DNA of 5,633 nt, from positions 1 through 5,633 of the forward strand of contig CAYFSC010000194.1 of the NCBI GenBank assembly GCA_964345695.1. Reading direction: 5' to 3'. A program made the position numbers and the translations under genes. Position 1 is the first letter of the stretch, and each line of letters begins with the position of its first letter. The notes beneath the pieces were generated by a model that was given only the letters and a program-made list of their open reading frames with translations, searched no databases and had not been told where the DNA came from. Below, one piece after another: positions 1 to 5,618 of the stretch. Source of the DNA: CAYFSC01 sp964345695. Lineage in GTDB: Bacteria; Bacteroidota; Rhodothermia; Rhodothermales; Salinibacteraceae.

Positions 1-1471
1 ACACCGGCAGGAAGCTGATGGTGACGATCAGCAGCGAGAAGAAGAGGCTGGGGCCCACTTCCTTCGCCGCGGCGATCACCGCCTCGATGCGCGTTTCATT
101 GTCGATTTTCGATTGTCGATTTTCGATTGGTTCGTCCTCATTCGACATTTGAAAATCGTCATTCGACAATTCGCCCTTGCTCCCATTCCCCCTTTCCCCC
201 GCGCTCTCCCGCAATCGCTCCAGGTGTTTGTGCGCGTTTTCGACCATCACGAGCGAGGCGTCCACCATCACGCCGATGGCGATGGCGATGCCGCCGAGGC
301 TCATCACGTTGGCGTTGATGCCCAAGAGGTACATCACCAGCAGCGACGCCACGATGCCGACGGGCACGGTGACGAGCGCCACGAACGCGCTCCGCACGTG
401 CAGCAGAAAGAGGATCACGACGAGGGCGACGACGATCATCTCCTCGGTGAGTTGCGTCGTAAGCGTGGCGATAGCGCGCTCGATGAGCGGCCGCCGGTTG
501 TACTCGGTGACGACCTCGACGCCGGGCGGCAGGCCGGGCGCGAGCTCCGCGAGCCGCGCCTCCACGCGCTCAATTACCTCCATCGCGTTCTCGCCGGCGC
601 GCATCACCACGATGCCGCCCACGACTTCGCCCTCACCGTTCACCTCGGCGATGCCGCGCCGCAGCTCCGGCCCGGTCTGCACCCGCGCTACGTCACCGAT
701 CGTCAGCGGCGTCCCGCGGTCGGAGCGCAGCGCGACATTCCGGATGTCGTCCAATCCTTGCAGATAGCCCTTGCCGCGCACGATGAACTCGCGCTCGCCC
801 ATCTCCACGATTCGCCCGCCGACGTCCTGGTTGGAGCGCTGCAGCGCCGTCTTCACCTGCTTGACGGTGAGCCCGTACGCCGAGAGCGTCTGCGGGTCGA
901 CGACGACCTGGTACTGCTTCTCAAAGCCGCCGACCGCGGCGATCTCGGAGACGCCCTCCACGCCCTGCAGCTCGTACCGGAGAAAGAAATCCTGCATGGC
1001 GCGCAGCTCGGCCAGGTCGTGCTGGCCGGTCGTGTCGCGCAGCGAGTACTGGTACACCCATCCGACGCCGCTCGCATCCGGCCCGAGGGCGGGCTTGGCG
1101 GTATCGGGCAGGTCCTCGGCCACCGTGTTCAGATATTCGAGCACACGGCTGCGTGCCCAGTACATGTCCGTCCCGTCCTCGAAGATAACGTACACGAACG
1201 AGGTCCCGAACATCGAGTAGCCGCGGACGGTCTGCGCGTACGGCACCGACATCAGGGCCGTCGTGAGCGGATAGGTGACCTGCTCCTCGACGACGTTCGG
1301 CCCCTGCCCCGGGTACTCCGTCTTGATGATGACCTGCGTCGGCGACAGGTCGGGGAAGGCGTCGACGGGCATGTTCAGCGTCGCCCACGTCCCGGCTATG
1401 GCCAGCAGGAGCGTGAGCAGTCCGACCAGGAGCCGGTTGTTCGCGCTCCATTCGATGATCGATTTCAGCAT
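1..1471 (-). CDS. cusA: CusA-like heavy-metal RND efflux pump, N-terminal 490 residues (3' end outside window)
   Basis: Inner-membrane proton/metal antiporter of the heavy-metal efflux RND family, the engine of a CusCBA-type pump exporting periplasmic Cu(I)/Ag(I). The protein starts MLKSIIEWSANNRLLVGLL (TM1 about 13-33) and tracks E. coli CusA closely: PVDAFPDLSPTQV (35-47), YPGQGPNVVEEQVTYPL (53-69), the VYVIFEDGTDMYWARSRV block (93-110), GPDASGVGW (130-138), and NGEGEVVGG (278-286). TM2 to TM4 lie at about 343-411. D404 in GVMVDASLVM matches the TM4 proton-relay aspartate of CusA (D405 in E. coli). The TM4-TM5 cytoplasmic loop carries about 27 more residues than E. coli CusA; they come from a repeat element (bases 98-200), and the frame is intact through it. 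TM5 starts near 473 and the window ends in SFLPV. The methionine triad that would fix metal specificity is outside the window. The ATG at 1471 is 49 bp after the fusion-protein stop, with no clear Shine-Dalgarno. Family assignment is firm; the metal is inferred. Confidence 0.95.
   Translation of the reverse strand, partial: MLKSIIEWSANNRLLVGLLTLLLAIAGTWATLNMPVDAFPDLSPTQVIIKTEYPGQGPNVVEEQVTYPLTTALMSVPYAQTVRGYSMFGTSFVYVIFEDGTDMYWARSRVLEYLNTVAEDLPDTAKPALGPDASGVGWVYQYSLRDTTGQHDLAELRAMQDFFLRYELQGVEGVSEIAAVGGFEKQYQVVVDPQTLSAYGLTVKQVKTALQRSNQDVGGRIVEMGEREFIVRGKGYLQGLDDIRNVALRSDRGTPLTIGDVARVQTGPELRRGIAEVNGEGEVVGGIVVMRAGENAMEVIERVEARLAELAPGLPPGVEVVTEYNRRPLIERAIATLTTQLTEEMIVVALVVILFLLHVRSAFVALVTVPVGIVASLLVMYLLGINANVMSLGGIAIAIGVMVDASLVMVENAHKHLERLRESAGERGNGSKGELSNDDFQMSNEDEPIENRQSKIDNETRIEAVIAAAKEVGPSLFFSLLIVTISFLPV
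98..129. repeat. Tandem heptamer repeat (ATTGTCG/ATTTTCG) inside the pump gene
   Basis: Four exact 7-bp units alternate (ATTGTCG, ATTTTCG, ATTGTCG, ATTTTCG) and are followed by a partial fifth unit, ATTG. G+C is 11 of 32 bases, in a strongly GC-rich gene. The tract lies in the coding sequence of the TM4-TM5 loop and is translated as part of IENRQSKIDN (pump residues 449-458). Listing every codon at every offset of the 14-bp double unit, on both strands, gives no stop codon. The type resembles the heptanucleotide short tandem repeats known from cyanobacteria in architecture only; no homology is claimed. Confidence 0.9.
140..173. repeat. Second 7-bp-periodic AT-rich tract, partly the reverse complement of the first
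   Basis: Degenerate heptamers (ATTCGAC, ATTTGAA, AATCGTC, ATTCGAC, AATTCG), with 12 G+C in 34 bases. GAAAATCG at 151-158 is the reverse complement of CGATTTTC at 103-110 and 117-124. CGACAAT at 164-170 is the reverse complement of ATTGTCG at 98-104 and 112-118. The two tracts therefore form an imperfect inverted pair around a short spacer (130-139) and could fold as a hairpin in single-stranded DNA or mRNA. Translated in the pump frame, the tract gives low-complexity polar sequence (ELSNDDFQMSNED, 434-446). Stop triplets exist in other frames here but not in the pump frame. Confidence 0.75.
174..200 (-). other. Candidate G-quadruplex motif in the coding strand of the pump gene
   Basis: On the minus (coding) strand there are four G-runs of 5, 5, 3 and 3 bases (196-200, 188-192, 182-184, 174-176). 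Loops of 3, 3 and 5 bases (AAA, AAT, AGCAA) separate them. This fits the standard pattern of four runs of at least three G with loops of 1-7, so the mRNA could also fold this way. It directly abuts the second heptamer tract and encodes the low-complexity stretch AGERGNGSKG (424-433), which has no counterpart in E. coli CusA. The motif is seen directly; folding is inferred. Confidence 0.55.
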
Positions 1472-1520
1472 AGTTCCGTGCGTTTAGGAGTCGTTGGGCA
1501 TCGATCGGGATGTTGCCGCA

Positions 1521-3323
1521 TCACGACTCGACGACGAGGAGGGTCCCTTTGATCATGTCCATGCCGCACGCGAAGGTGAACGACCCCGCGTCATCCGGCG
1601 TGAAGGTGATCGCTGTCGGCTCATTCATGGGGATGTCCGTGGGCGCGACGCCGAAGGCCGGGACCTGCACGTTCGTCGCGCACGTGGATTCCGTCGTGCG
1701 CGTGAAGACGAGCCGCGCCGGAATGCCAGCTTCAAGCCGAATACGCTGCGGCGAAAATCCCTCCGGGCCGATGGTAACGTCGACGGTCTGCACGCTGTCG
1801 GCCATCGCCGCGTGCTGACCGGTGGCACGTTGGTCGGCATCGTGCTGCATCCCGGCGGACGATTCGTGTCCCGCGTGGCTTTCCATCGACGATGACGACG
1901 ACACATCCATCGCGTGATCCATGTCCATCGACCCACCAGCCGTTTGCCCGTCCATAGACGGCATGGACGACGCGTCCGAGCCGTGCTGGTGCCCGCTGGC
2001 CATGGCGCCGAGCGCGCCCTGCAGGCGGGCCTCCGAGTCGATGAGGAACTGGGCGCTCGTCACGATGCGCTCGCCGCCGCGGAGGCCGTTCAGAATTTGC
2101 ACGCGTCCGTCCGCGGCGAGGCCGGTCTGTACGGGCACGGGCCGGAAGCGCCCGTCGCCCAGCGCCTGGATGACCACGTCGCGCTCGCCGGAGCTGACGA
2201 TGGCGGCGTCCGGCACGAGCGGCGTCGGCGCCGTGCGGCCGCCGCGCAGCGTGACGGTGGCGTACATGCCCGGCTTGAGCGTGCGATCGGGATTGGGCAC
2301 CGTGACGCGCGCCTTTACCGTGCGCGTGTTGGGGTCGAGGGTGTCGTAGATGTAGTCGATGCGGCCCTCCACGGTGCGGCCAGGCGCGTACGGCAGTTCG
2401 ACGCGGGCGGTGCTGCCCTCCTCAATCCAGGCCAGATCCTGCTCGTAGACATCGACCATCAGCCAAAGCGTGCTGAGATCGGTCACGTGCATCAGCGTCT
2501 GTCCCGCGGTGATCTTCTCCCCCTCGGTCACGTTCTTGCGCGTGACGGTGCCGGCGGACGGCGCATAAAACGTCAGCGTCCGCTGGGGCGTGCCCGTGGC
2601 CGCCAGCCGCTCGATCTGCTCGTCCGAGACGTCCCAGTACGCGAGCCGGCGCTCGGCCGCCTGGACGAGCCGCTGGGCGCTGCCATCTTCCGCGCCGAGC
2701 CGCTCGGCGTTGCGAAGCGCCGTCAGGTACTCCTCCTGCGTGGCGACGAGCTCCGGGCTGTAGATGGCAAAGAGCGGATTGCCCGGCTGCACGCGGGCGC
2801 CCTCGTAATCGACGTGCAGCGTCTCGACCCAGCCGCTGATCTTGGGCGCGACGGCGTGCATCCGCTGCTCGTCCGTCTCGAAGCGCCCTGTCGTGCGCAC
2901 CTGCCGCGTGAGGGGTTCAACCGCCACCGTTGCCGTGCGCACGCCGATGTTCTGCAGCGTCACCGATGAGATGCGCACGGTGCCTTCCTCCTGCGAGCCG
3001 TCGATGCGTACGGGCGTTAGGGCCATCCCGCACACAGGGCAGTCGCCGGGCTCGTCCTGCACGACCTCCGGATGCATCCCGCCCTGGTAGACGACGCCGT
3101 CGCCGTTTTTGTCGGAGGCGGCCAACCCCGACGCCGACGGTGACGAGACACCGGATGCAGCAGCCGACGAGTCGCGGGAGGCCGTTGCCTCAAGAGAAGG
3201 GCCAACGCTGTCGGCGTCGCTCATCTGCCACGCGGTCATGCCGCCGCCGATAACGCTTCCAACTAAGAGAGCAACGAGAAAGAGCACGCCATTGCTGCGG
3301 AGAAAAGATTGAAACGTAGACAT
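1521..3323 (-). CDS. cusB: CusB-like periplasmic membrane fusion protein with N-terminal heavy-metal-binding domain and C-terminal cupredoxin domain
   Basis: Periplasmic adaptor linking the RND pump to the outer-membrane channel. At 600 residues it is much longer than E. coli CusB (about 400). In order: an N-terminal membrane anchor (about 11-28, no lipobox Cys); a Ser/Ala-rich spacer with DKNGDG (71-76); a heavy-metal-binding motif at 79-107 (M83-H84-P85, C95-P-V-C98-G-M100); and the HlyD/CusB core at about 115-435, with KISGWVETLHVDYEGARVQPG (161-181), an alpha-hairpin at about 191-240, the FYAPSAGTV lipoyl half (252-260) and beta-barrel LKPGMYATVTL (349-359). A Met/His-rich linker follows (441-510), then a cupredoxin domain (513-600). 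The usual first CP of the metal-binding motif is GG here. The ATG at 3323 follows six C residues with no Shine-Dalgarno, but the start is supported by the anchor directly after it. It lies 44 bp after the channel gene and 49 bp before the pump gene. Function as adaptor is firm; Cu/Ag specificity is inferred from the Met/His/Cys content. Confidence 0.95.
   Translation of the reverse strand: MSTFQSFLRSNGVLFLVALLVGSVIGGGMTAWQMSDADSVGPSLEATASRDSSAAASGVSSPSASGLAASDKNGDGVVYQGGMHPEVVQDEPGDCPVCGMALTPVRIDGSQEEGTVRISSVTLQNIGVRTATVAVEPLTRQVRTTGRFETDEQRMHAVAPKISGWVETLHVDYEGARVQPGNPLFAIYSPELVATQEEYLTALRNAERLGAEDGSAQRLVQAAERRLAYWDVSDEQIERLAATGTPQRTLTFYAPSAGTVTRKNVTEGEKITAGQTLMHVTDLSTLWLMVDVYEQDLAWIEEGSTARVELPYAPGRTVEGRIDYIYDTLDPNTRTVKARVTVPNPDRTLKPGMYATVTLRGGRTAPTPLVPDAAIVSSGERDVVIQALGDGRFRPVPVQTGLAADGRVQILNGLRGGERIVTSAQFLIDSEARLQGALGAMASGHQHGSDASSMPSMDGQTAGGSMDMDHAMDVSSSSSMESHAGHESSAGMQHDADQRATGQHAAMADSVQTVDVTIGPEGFSPQRIRLEAGIPARLVFTRTTESTCATNVQVPAFGVAPTDIPMNEPTAITFTPDDAGSFTFACGMDMIKGTLLVVES
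1524..1787 (-). other. Cupredoxin-like domain at the C-terminus of the fusion protein
   Basis: Residues 513-600 read as a cupredoxin of the type with the pattern F-x-P near the start (GFSPQRIRLEAG, 522-533). An arginine-bearing strand follows (LVFTRTTESTC, C548), and the domain ends in a FACGMDMIKGTLLV block (C586, M588, M590). These Cys/Met residues are the expected metal ligands. A Met/His-rich linker joins it to the adaptor core, and the gene ends right after it. E. coli has a separate chaperone, CusF, and SilB of Cupriavidus carries a CusF-like C-terminal domain. Here the same position holds a different fold, so a metal-delivery role is a reasonable inference. Confidence 0.85.
1794..2003 (-). 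other. Met/His-rich flexible linker of the fusion protein
   Basis: Residues 441-510 contain nine Met (441, 454, 457, 466, 468, 472, 480, 492, 507) and seven His (445, 447, 470, 483, 486, 494, 504) in 70 residues. The rest is mostly Ser, Gly, Ala, Asp and Gln. Clusters such as GHQHG, MDMDHAMD and MESHAGH are typical of soft-metal-binding periplasmic segments. The stretch looks disordered and would tether the cupredoxin domain to the adaptor. Metal binding is inferred from composition. Confidence 0.7.
3003..3089 (-). other. Heavy-metal-binding motif domain near the N-terminus of the fusion protein
   Basis: Residues 79-107 show the small domain found in many CusB-type adaptors: MHPEVVQDEPGDCPVCGMAL followed by TPV. 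Likely ligands are M83, H84, C95, C98 and M100. Many relatives read Y-x-C-P-M-H-P; here the position is Y-Q-G-G-M-H-P, so the first Cys is absent. It sits between a Ser/Ala-rich spacer and the adaptor core, on the periplasmic side of the membrane anchor. Confidence 0.85.
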
Positions 3324-3367
3324 GGGGGGTCGAAAGTTGGAGGGAAACGCATCGGAGAGGCGGGCGA

Positions 3368-4885
3368 CTACCTGGGTGCTGGCGAGTCCTCAGCTGACGA
3401 CAGGTCGAGGCGTCCTGCCTCGCGCTCCAGTTCGGCGGTCGCTGTAAGAAGGCGCGTGTACACGGCAATGCTGTTCAGACGCAGCCGGAAGAGGGTCCGC
3501 TGAGCGTCGAGCAGATCCAGGAAGTCACTCGTCCCGGTCCGGTACGCGCTCAGCGTGGCCTCAAAGGCAGTTTCGGCCTTGGGAAGAAGCCGGTCGCGCA
3601 GCAGGTGAAGTTGGATCTGCTCGTCTTCGATCTGTCCTCGAAGATCGGCGATCCGGGTCTGGACCGCTAGCTCAAACGCATTCAGTTCCGCTTTCGCGCG
3701 TCGCTGCTCCATTCTCGACTCTTCGATGTGCGCCTTCTGCTTGTGACGCCACAGAGGAACCTGAATGCCTACACGCAGAGCGAAGGCATCCCGTCCGGTC
3801 ATCGTGGGCGTGAGATCCAGGGCTTCGATATCGACATACTCCACGCCAACGGTAACGTCCGGCCAGGTCTCCTTTCGCGCGAGGGCGATTTCTTTCGCAG
3901 TCCGGTCGATGTCGGCTCGCAGCGCCTCTGCCTCTGGACGCCGGGCCAAGGCACGGCTTGAACGGATCGACGACAGATCGGAGGGGGGGCTCACGCTGAC
4001 TACCGCGTGAGCCAGCGAGGGCCGGCCCGTGAGCCGAGCGAGGCGTTGTAGTGCCGAGCGGCGCTCCGCGGTCAAGGCTTGCAGTTGGAGGTCCAGCTGC
4101 TGCCGTTCAATCTGGGCCTTCAGAACCGCTGGCTGTCCTTCGGTGCCGACCTCGTACTGCGCGAAAGCAGCATCCTCAAACTGCCGGAGGTCCGTCTGAA
4201 AGCGCTGAATCACGCGCCGCTGCTCCTGCACCCGATAGAGCGTGTAATAGGCACGGCGGATCTGCAGGGCGAGGGTCTGGGCCATCGCGTCTGCGTCGGC
4301 GCGGGCGGCGTCGGCCTTCAGGGCAGCGACGTCGCCGCGCAGGGAGCGCGTGCCCGGAAACGGGATCGATTGCTGGACGCGCCACTGCGTGCGCTGCGCC
4401 CCGCGGGCGGTGACGACAGAATATGGAAAGTACGTCGCCCCCACGACGGGGTCGGGCAGCGCGCTCACCTGCTCCGGTCGGGACCGGCTGGCCGCGGCAC
4501 GGAGACGAGCTGCCTGCAGCGACGGATTGGCACGTGCCGCATCCTGAAGCAAACTCGACAGCTGAAGCGTCGAATCAGACGACGCTACGGCGGAGCAGGG
4601 AGGAGGGGCTGGGAAGCCGCGCCGCAAAGCAGCTCCCGAGACCGCAGAGTCCCTACAGGCAGGCTCGGGAGGGCGGGGGGACAGGAACGAAGCGGCCGTC
4701 GTGTGTGCAGGCACAGGCACGGACGAAGAGGCGGGCTGAGCCGCAACAGCGGGAGAGGCGAGGAAACAGACGCCCCAAAGGACGACAAGTGCCGGCAAGG
4801 CGGTCGATACGCCTCCCGAAATGGGAGAACAAGACATAGATAGAGGCATCAACGCAACGGGGGCGGAGCGCAACGAACTCCGCAC
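3368..4885 (-). CDS. TolC/CusC-like outer-membrane efflux channel (OEP family)
   Basis: Outer-membrane/periplasmic channel of the pump. It has the two-fold internal repeat of the outer-membrane efflux protein family: helical segment LLQDAARANPSLQAARLRAAA (112-132), LPDP (143-146), a strand region ending IPFPGTRS (174-181), and YEVGTEGQPAVLKAQIE (244-260). The equivalent YRTGTSDFLDLLDAQRTLF (448-466) lies about 204 residues later. A hydrophobic segment (30-48) ends AVA-AQ, a likely signal peptidase I site; no lipobox matches, unlike lipidated E. coli CusC. Residues 49-105 form a Pro/Ser/Ala-rich extension with Cys77 and Cys97, not typical of the family. The start is uncertain. GTG at 4885 gives 505 residues and two Arg before the hydrophobic core. 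ATG at 4849 (493 aa) or 4837 (489 aa) would also keep the signal segment. The stop is TAG at 3368, 44 bp before the fusion-protein start. Family is firm; the specific name cusC is only implied by context. Confidence 0.93.
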   Translation of the reverse strand: MRSSLRSAPVALMPLSMSCSPISGGVSTALPALVVLWGVCFLASPAVAAQPASSSVPVPAHTTAASFLSPRPPEPACRDSAVSGAALRRGFPAPPPCSAVASSDSTLQLSSLLQDAARANPSLQAARLRAAASRSRPEQVSALPDPVVGATYFPYSVVTARGAQRTQWRVQQSIPFPGTRSLRGDVAALKADAARADADAMAQTLALQIRRAYYTLYRVQEQRRVIQRFQTDLRQFEDAAFAQYEVGTEGQPAVLKAQIERQQLDLQLQALTAERRSALQRLARLTGRPSLAHAVVSVSPPSDLSSIRSSRALARRPEAEALRADIDRTAKEIALARKETWPDVTVGVEYVDIEALDLTPTMTGRDAFALRVGIQVPLWRHKQKAHIEESRMEQRRAKAELNAFELAVQTRIADLRGQIEDEQIQLHLLRDRLLPKAETAFEATLSAYRTGTSDFLDLLDAQRTLFRLRLNSIAVYTRLLTATAELEREAGRLDLSSAEDSPAPR

Positions 4886-4998
4886 GAGCTGATCGTCCCT
4901 GCAGGCATGGCGGAACGCGATGACGCCCGATGCCAGGCAGGGAACAGAACCGTTCGCTTCCGCGCCGCAGGGCGAGAGACGAACGGGATGCCTCGCAA

Positions 4999-5502
4999 CT
5001 ATTTCAGAAACGTAGCCGTCCAGACGTGAAGACGGACGACAGGGAAGAGAGGAACTGCATTACCGAGAATCGTGGACCGAGTGGCTCGATCCAGCGTCGG
5101 AACAGCTGCATGGTCGGCGGTCGAGAGCACGAGGGAATCTTCATCCTGTGCGCTCCGCTCAGGTTGATGCAGATCCGGGACATCGACGGGAATCGATTGC
5201 ACCGTGCAGCCACATCCGTCGAGACAGAGATCGACACAGTCAGCGGAAGGGGGGGCGGCCTTCCGGACAGGATTCTCTTCCGCATCGTAATCGAGGGCAG
5301 ATACGCTGGCTTCTCCGTGCGGCCCGTCGTGGCTTCCCGTTCCGTGGTGGGCCGCGAAAGACGGCGACACGTCCACCGCAGCCTCTCCGAAGAAGTTCGG
5401 AGTCGCACAAACGCGCTGCACCGCGGGCAGAAGGATGCCGGCGAACATGGCGACGCTCAGAAGCGCCGCGATCCATCGATGGAAGGAAGAGTCTCGATTC
5501 AT
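4999..5502 (-). CDS. Small exported Cys/His-rich protein, possible periplasmic metal binder, first gene of the cluster
   Basis: Not recognised as a named family. The 167-residue protein starts MNRDSSFHRWIAALLSVAMF. Its hydrophobic segment (10-28) and VCA-T (31-34) look like a Sec signal peptide. The mature part has a His patch (H52, H53, H58, H62), an acidic middle, and a tight cluster C89-x3-C93-x3-C97-x-C99 (CVDLCLDGCGC). It ends in a hydrophobic/aromatic tail (VPLFPVVRLHVWTATFLK written as 150-167). The layout resembles small Cys/His-rich exported proteins that sit beside metal-efflux operons in Bacteroidota, so a copper-binding or sensing role in the periplasm is plausible but inferred. 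ATG 5502 is preferred over an in-frame ATG at 5625, because the longer form would put 41 basic residues-rich positions before the signal peptide. A G-rich tract lies 13 bases upstream of 5502. About 113 bp or more separate it from the channel gene on the same strand. Confidence 0.72.
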   Translation of the reverse strand: MNRDSSFHRWIAALLSVAMFAGILLPAVQRVCATPNFFGEAAVDVSPSFAAHHGTGSHDGPHGEASVSALDYDAEENPVRKAAPPSADCVDLCLDGCGCTVQSIPVDVPDLHQPERSAQDEDSLVLSTADHAAVPTLDRATRSTILGNAVPLFPVVRLHVWTATFLK

Positions 5503-5515
5503 GACGTTCCGGATA

Positions 5516-5526
5516 CCCCTCCCCCC
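5516..5526 (-). promoter_or_regulatory. Purine-rich, Shine-Dalgarno-like tract before the small exported protein
   Basis: The minus strand reads GGGGGGAGGGG, with 13 bases between its end and the ATG at 5502. It contains GGAGG, but the spacing is longer than the usual 5-10 bases, so the role is uncertain. It is the only anti-Shine-Dalgarno-like tract close to a preferred start in the window, and it modestly supports start 5502 over 5625. Confidence 0.3.
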
Positions 5527-5595
5527 TATAATGGTTCCGCGAGAGAAGTTCTGTAGAGGGATCTTTATGCGTGCACCGAACGCCTTTTTTGGTTT

Positions 5596-5618
5596 GAAGA
5601 GCGGGTTCGCCCGTCTTC
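5596..5618. repeat. Inverted repeat (hairpin with TTCG loop) upstream of the operon
   Basis: GAAGA (5596-5600) pairs with TCTTC (5614-5618), and CGGG (5602-5605) pairs with CCCG (5610-5613). The loop is TTCG and a single G (5601) is bulged, giving a 9-bp interrupted stem. It lies about 95 bp upstream of the first gene, in the 131-bp stretch from 5503 to the window end, where no gene is supported. On either strand it is not followed by a T-run, so it does not look like an intrinsic terminator. It may be a structured leader, an operator, or chance in GC-rich DNA. Confidence 0.4.

Noticed and set aside
98..173. CRISPR array
   Set aside because: Units are 7 bp with no spacers of regular length and no cas genes; it is a short tandem repeat.
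1..1471. Pump gene as a pseudogene broken by the repeat insertion
   Set aside because: Translating from 1471 to base 2 gives 490 uninterrupted codons, with conserved CusA sequence on both sides of the insertion (HKHLE before, EVGPSLFFSLL after).
113..1552. Long plus-strand open frame (479 codons) opposite the pump gene
   Set aside because: It is antisense to a clearly conserved CusA-like coding sequence. Its product is rich in His, Arg, Asp and Val with no recognisable domain, as expected from the opposite strand of GC-rich coding DNA.
1914..2969. Plus-strand open frame (351 codons) opposite the fusion-protein gene
   Set aside because: Antisense shadow of the CusB-like gene, with biased Arg/Ala/His composition and no domain.
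4633..4671. Inverted repeat CTCCCGAG / CTCGGGAG inside the channel gene
   Set aside because: Perfect 8-bp arms but a 23-base loop, lying in GC-rich coding sequence with nothing else nearby; likely chance.
5527..5532. TATAAT box on the plus strand
   Set aside because: No plausible -35 at the right spacing and no supported plus-strand gene downstream. On the minus strand it reads ATTATA with no convincing partner box.
5596..5618. Intrinsic transcription terminator
   Set aside because: The stem is followed by A-rich sequence on the minus strand and by CCCGCATGG on the plus strand, with no T-run after it in either direction.
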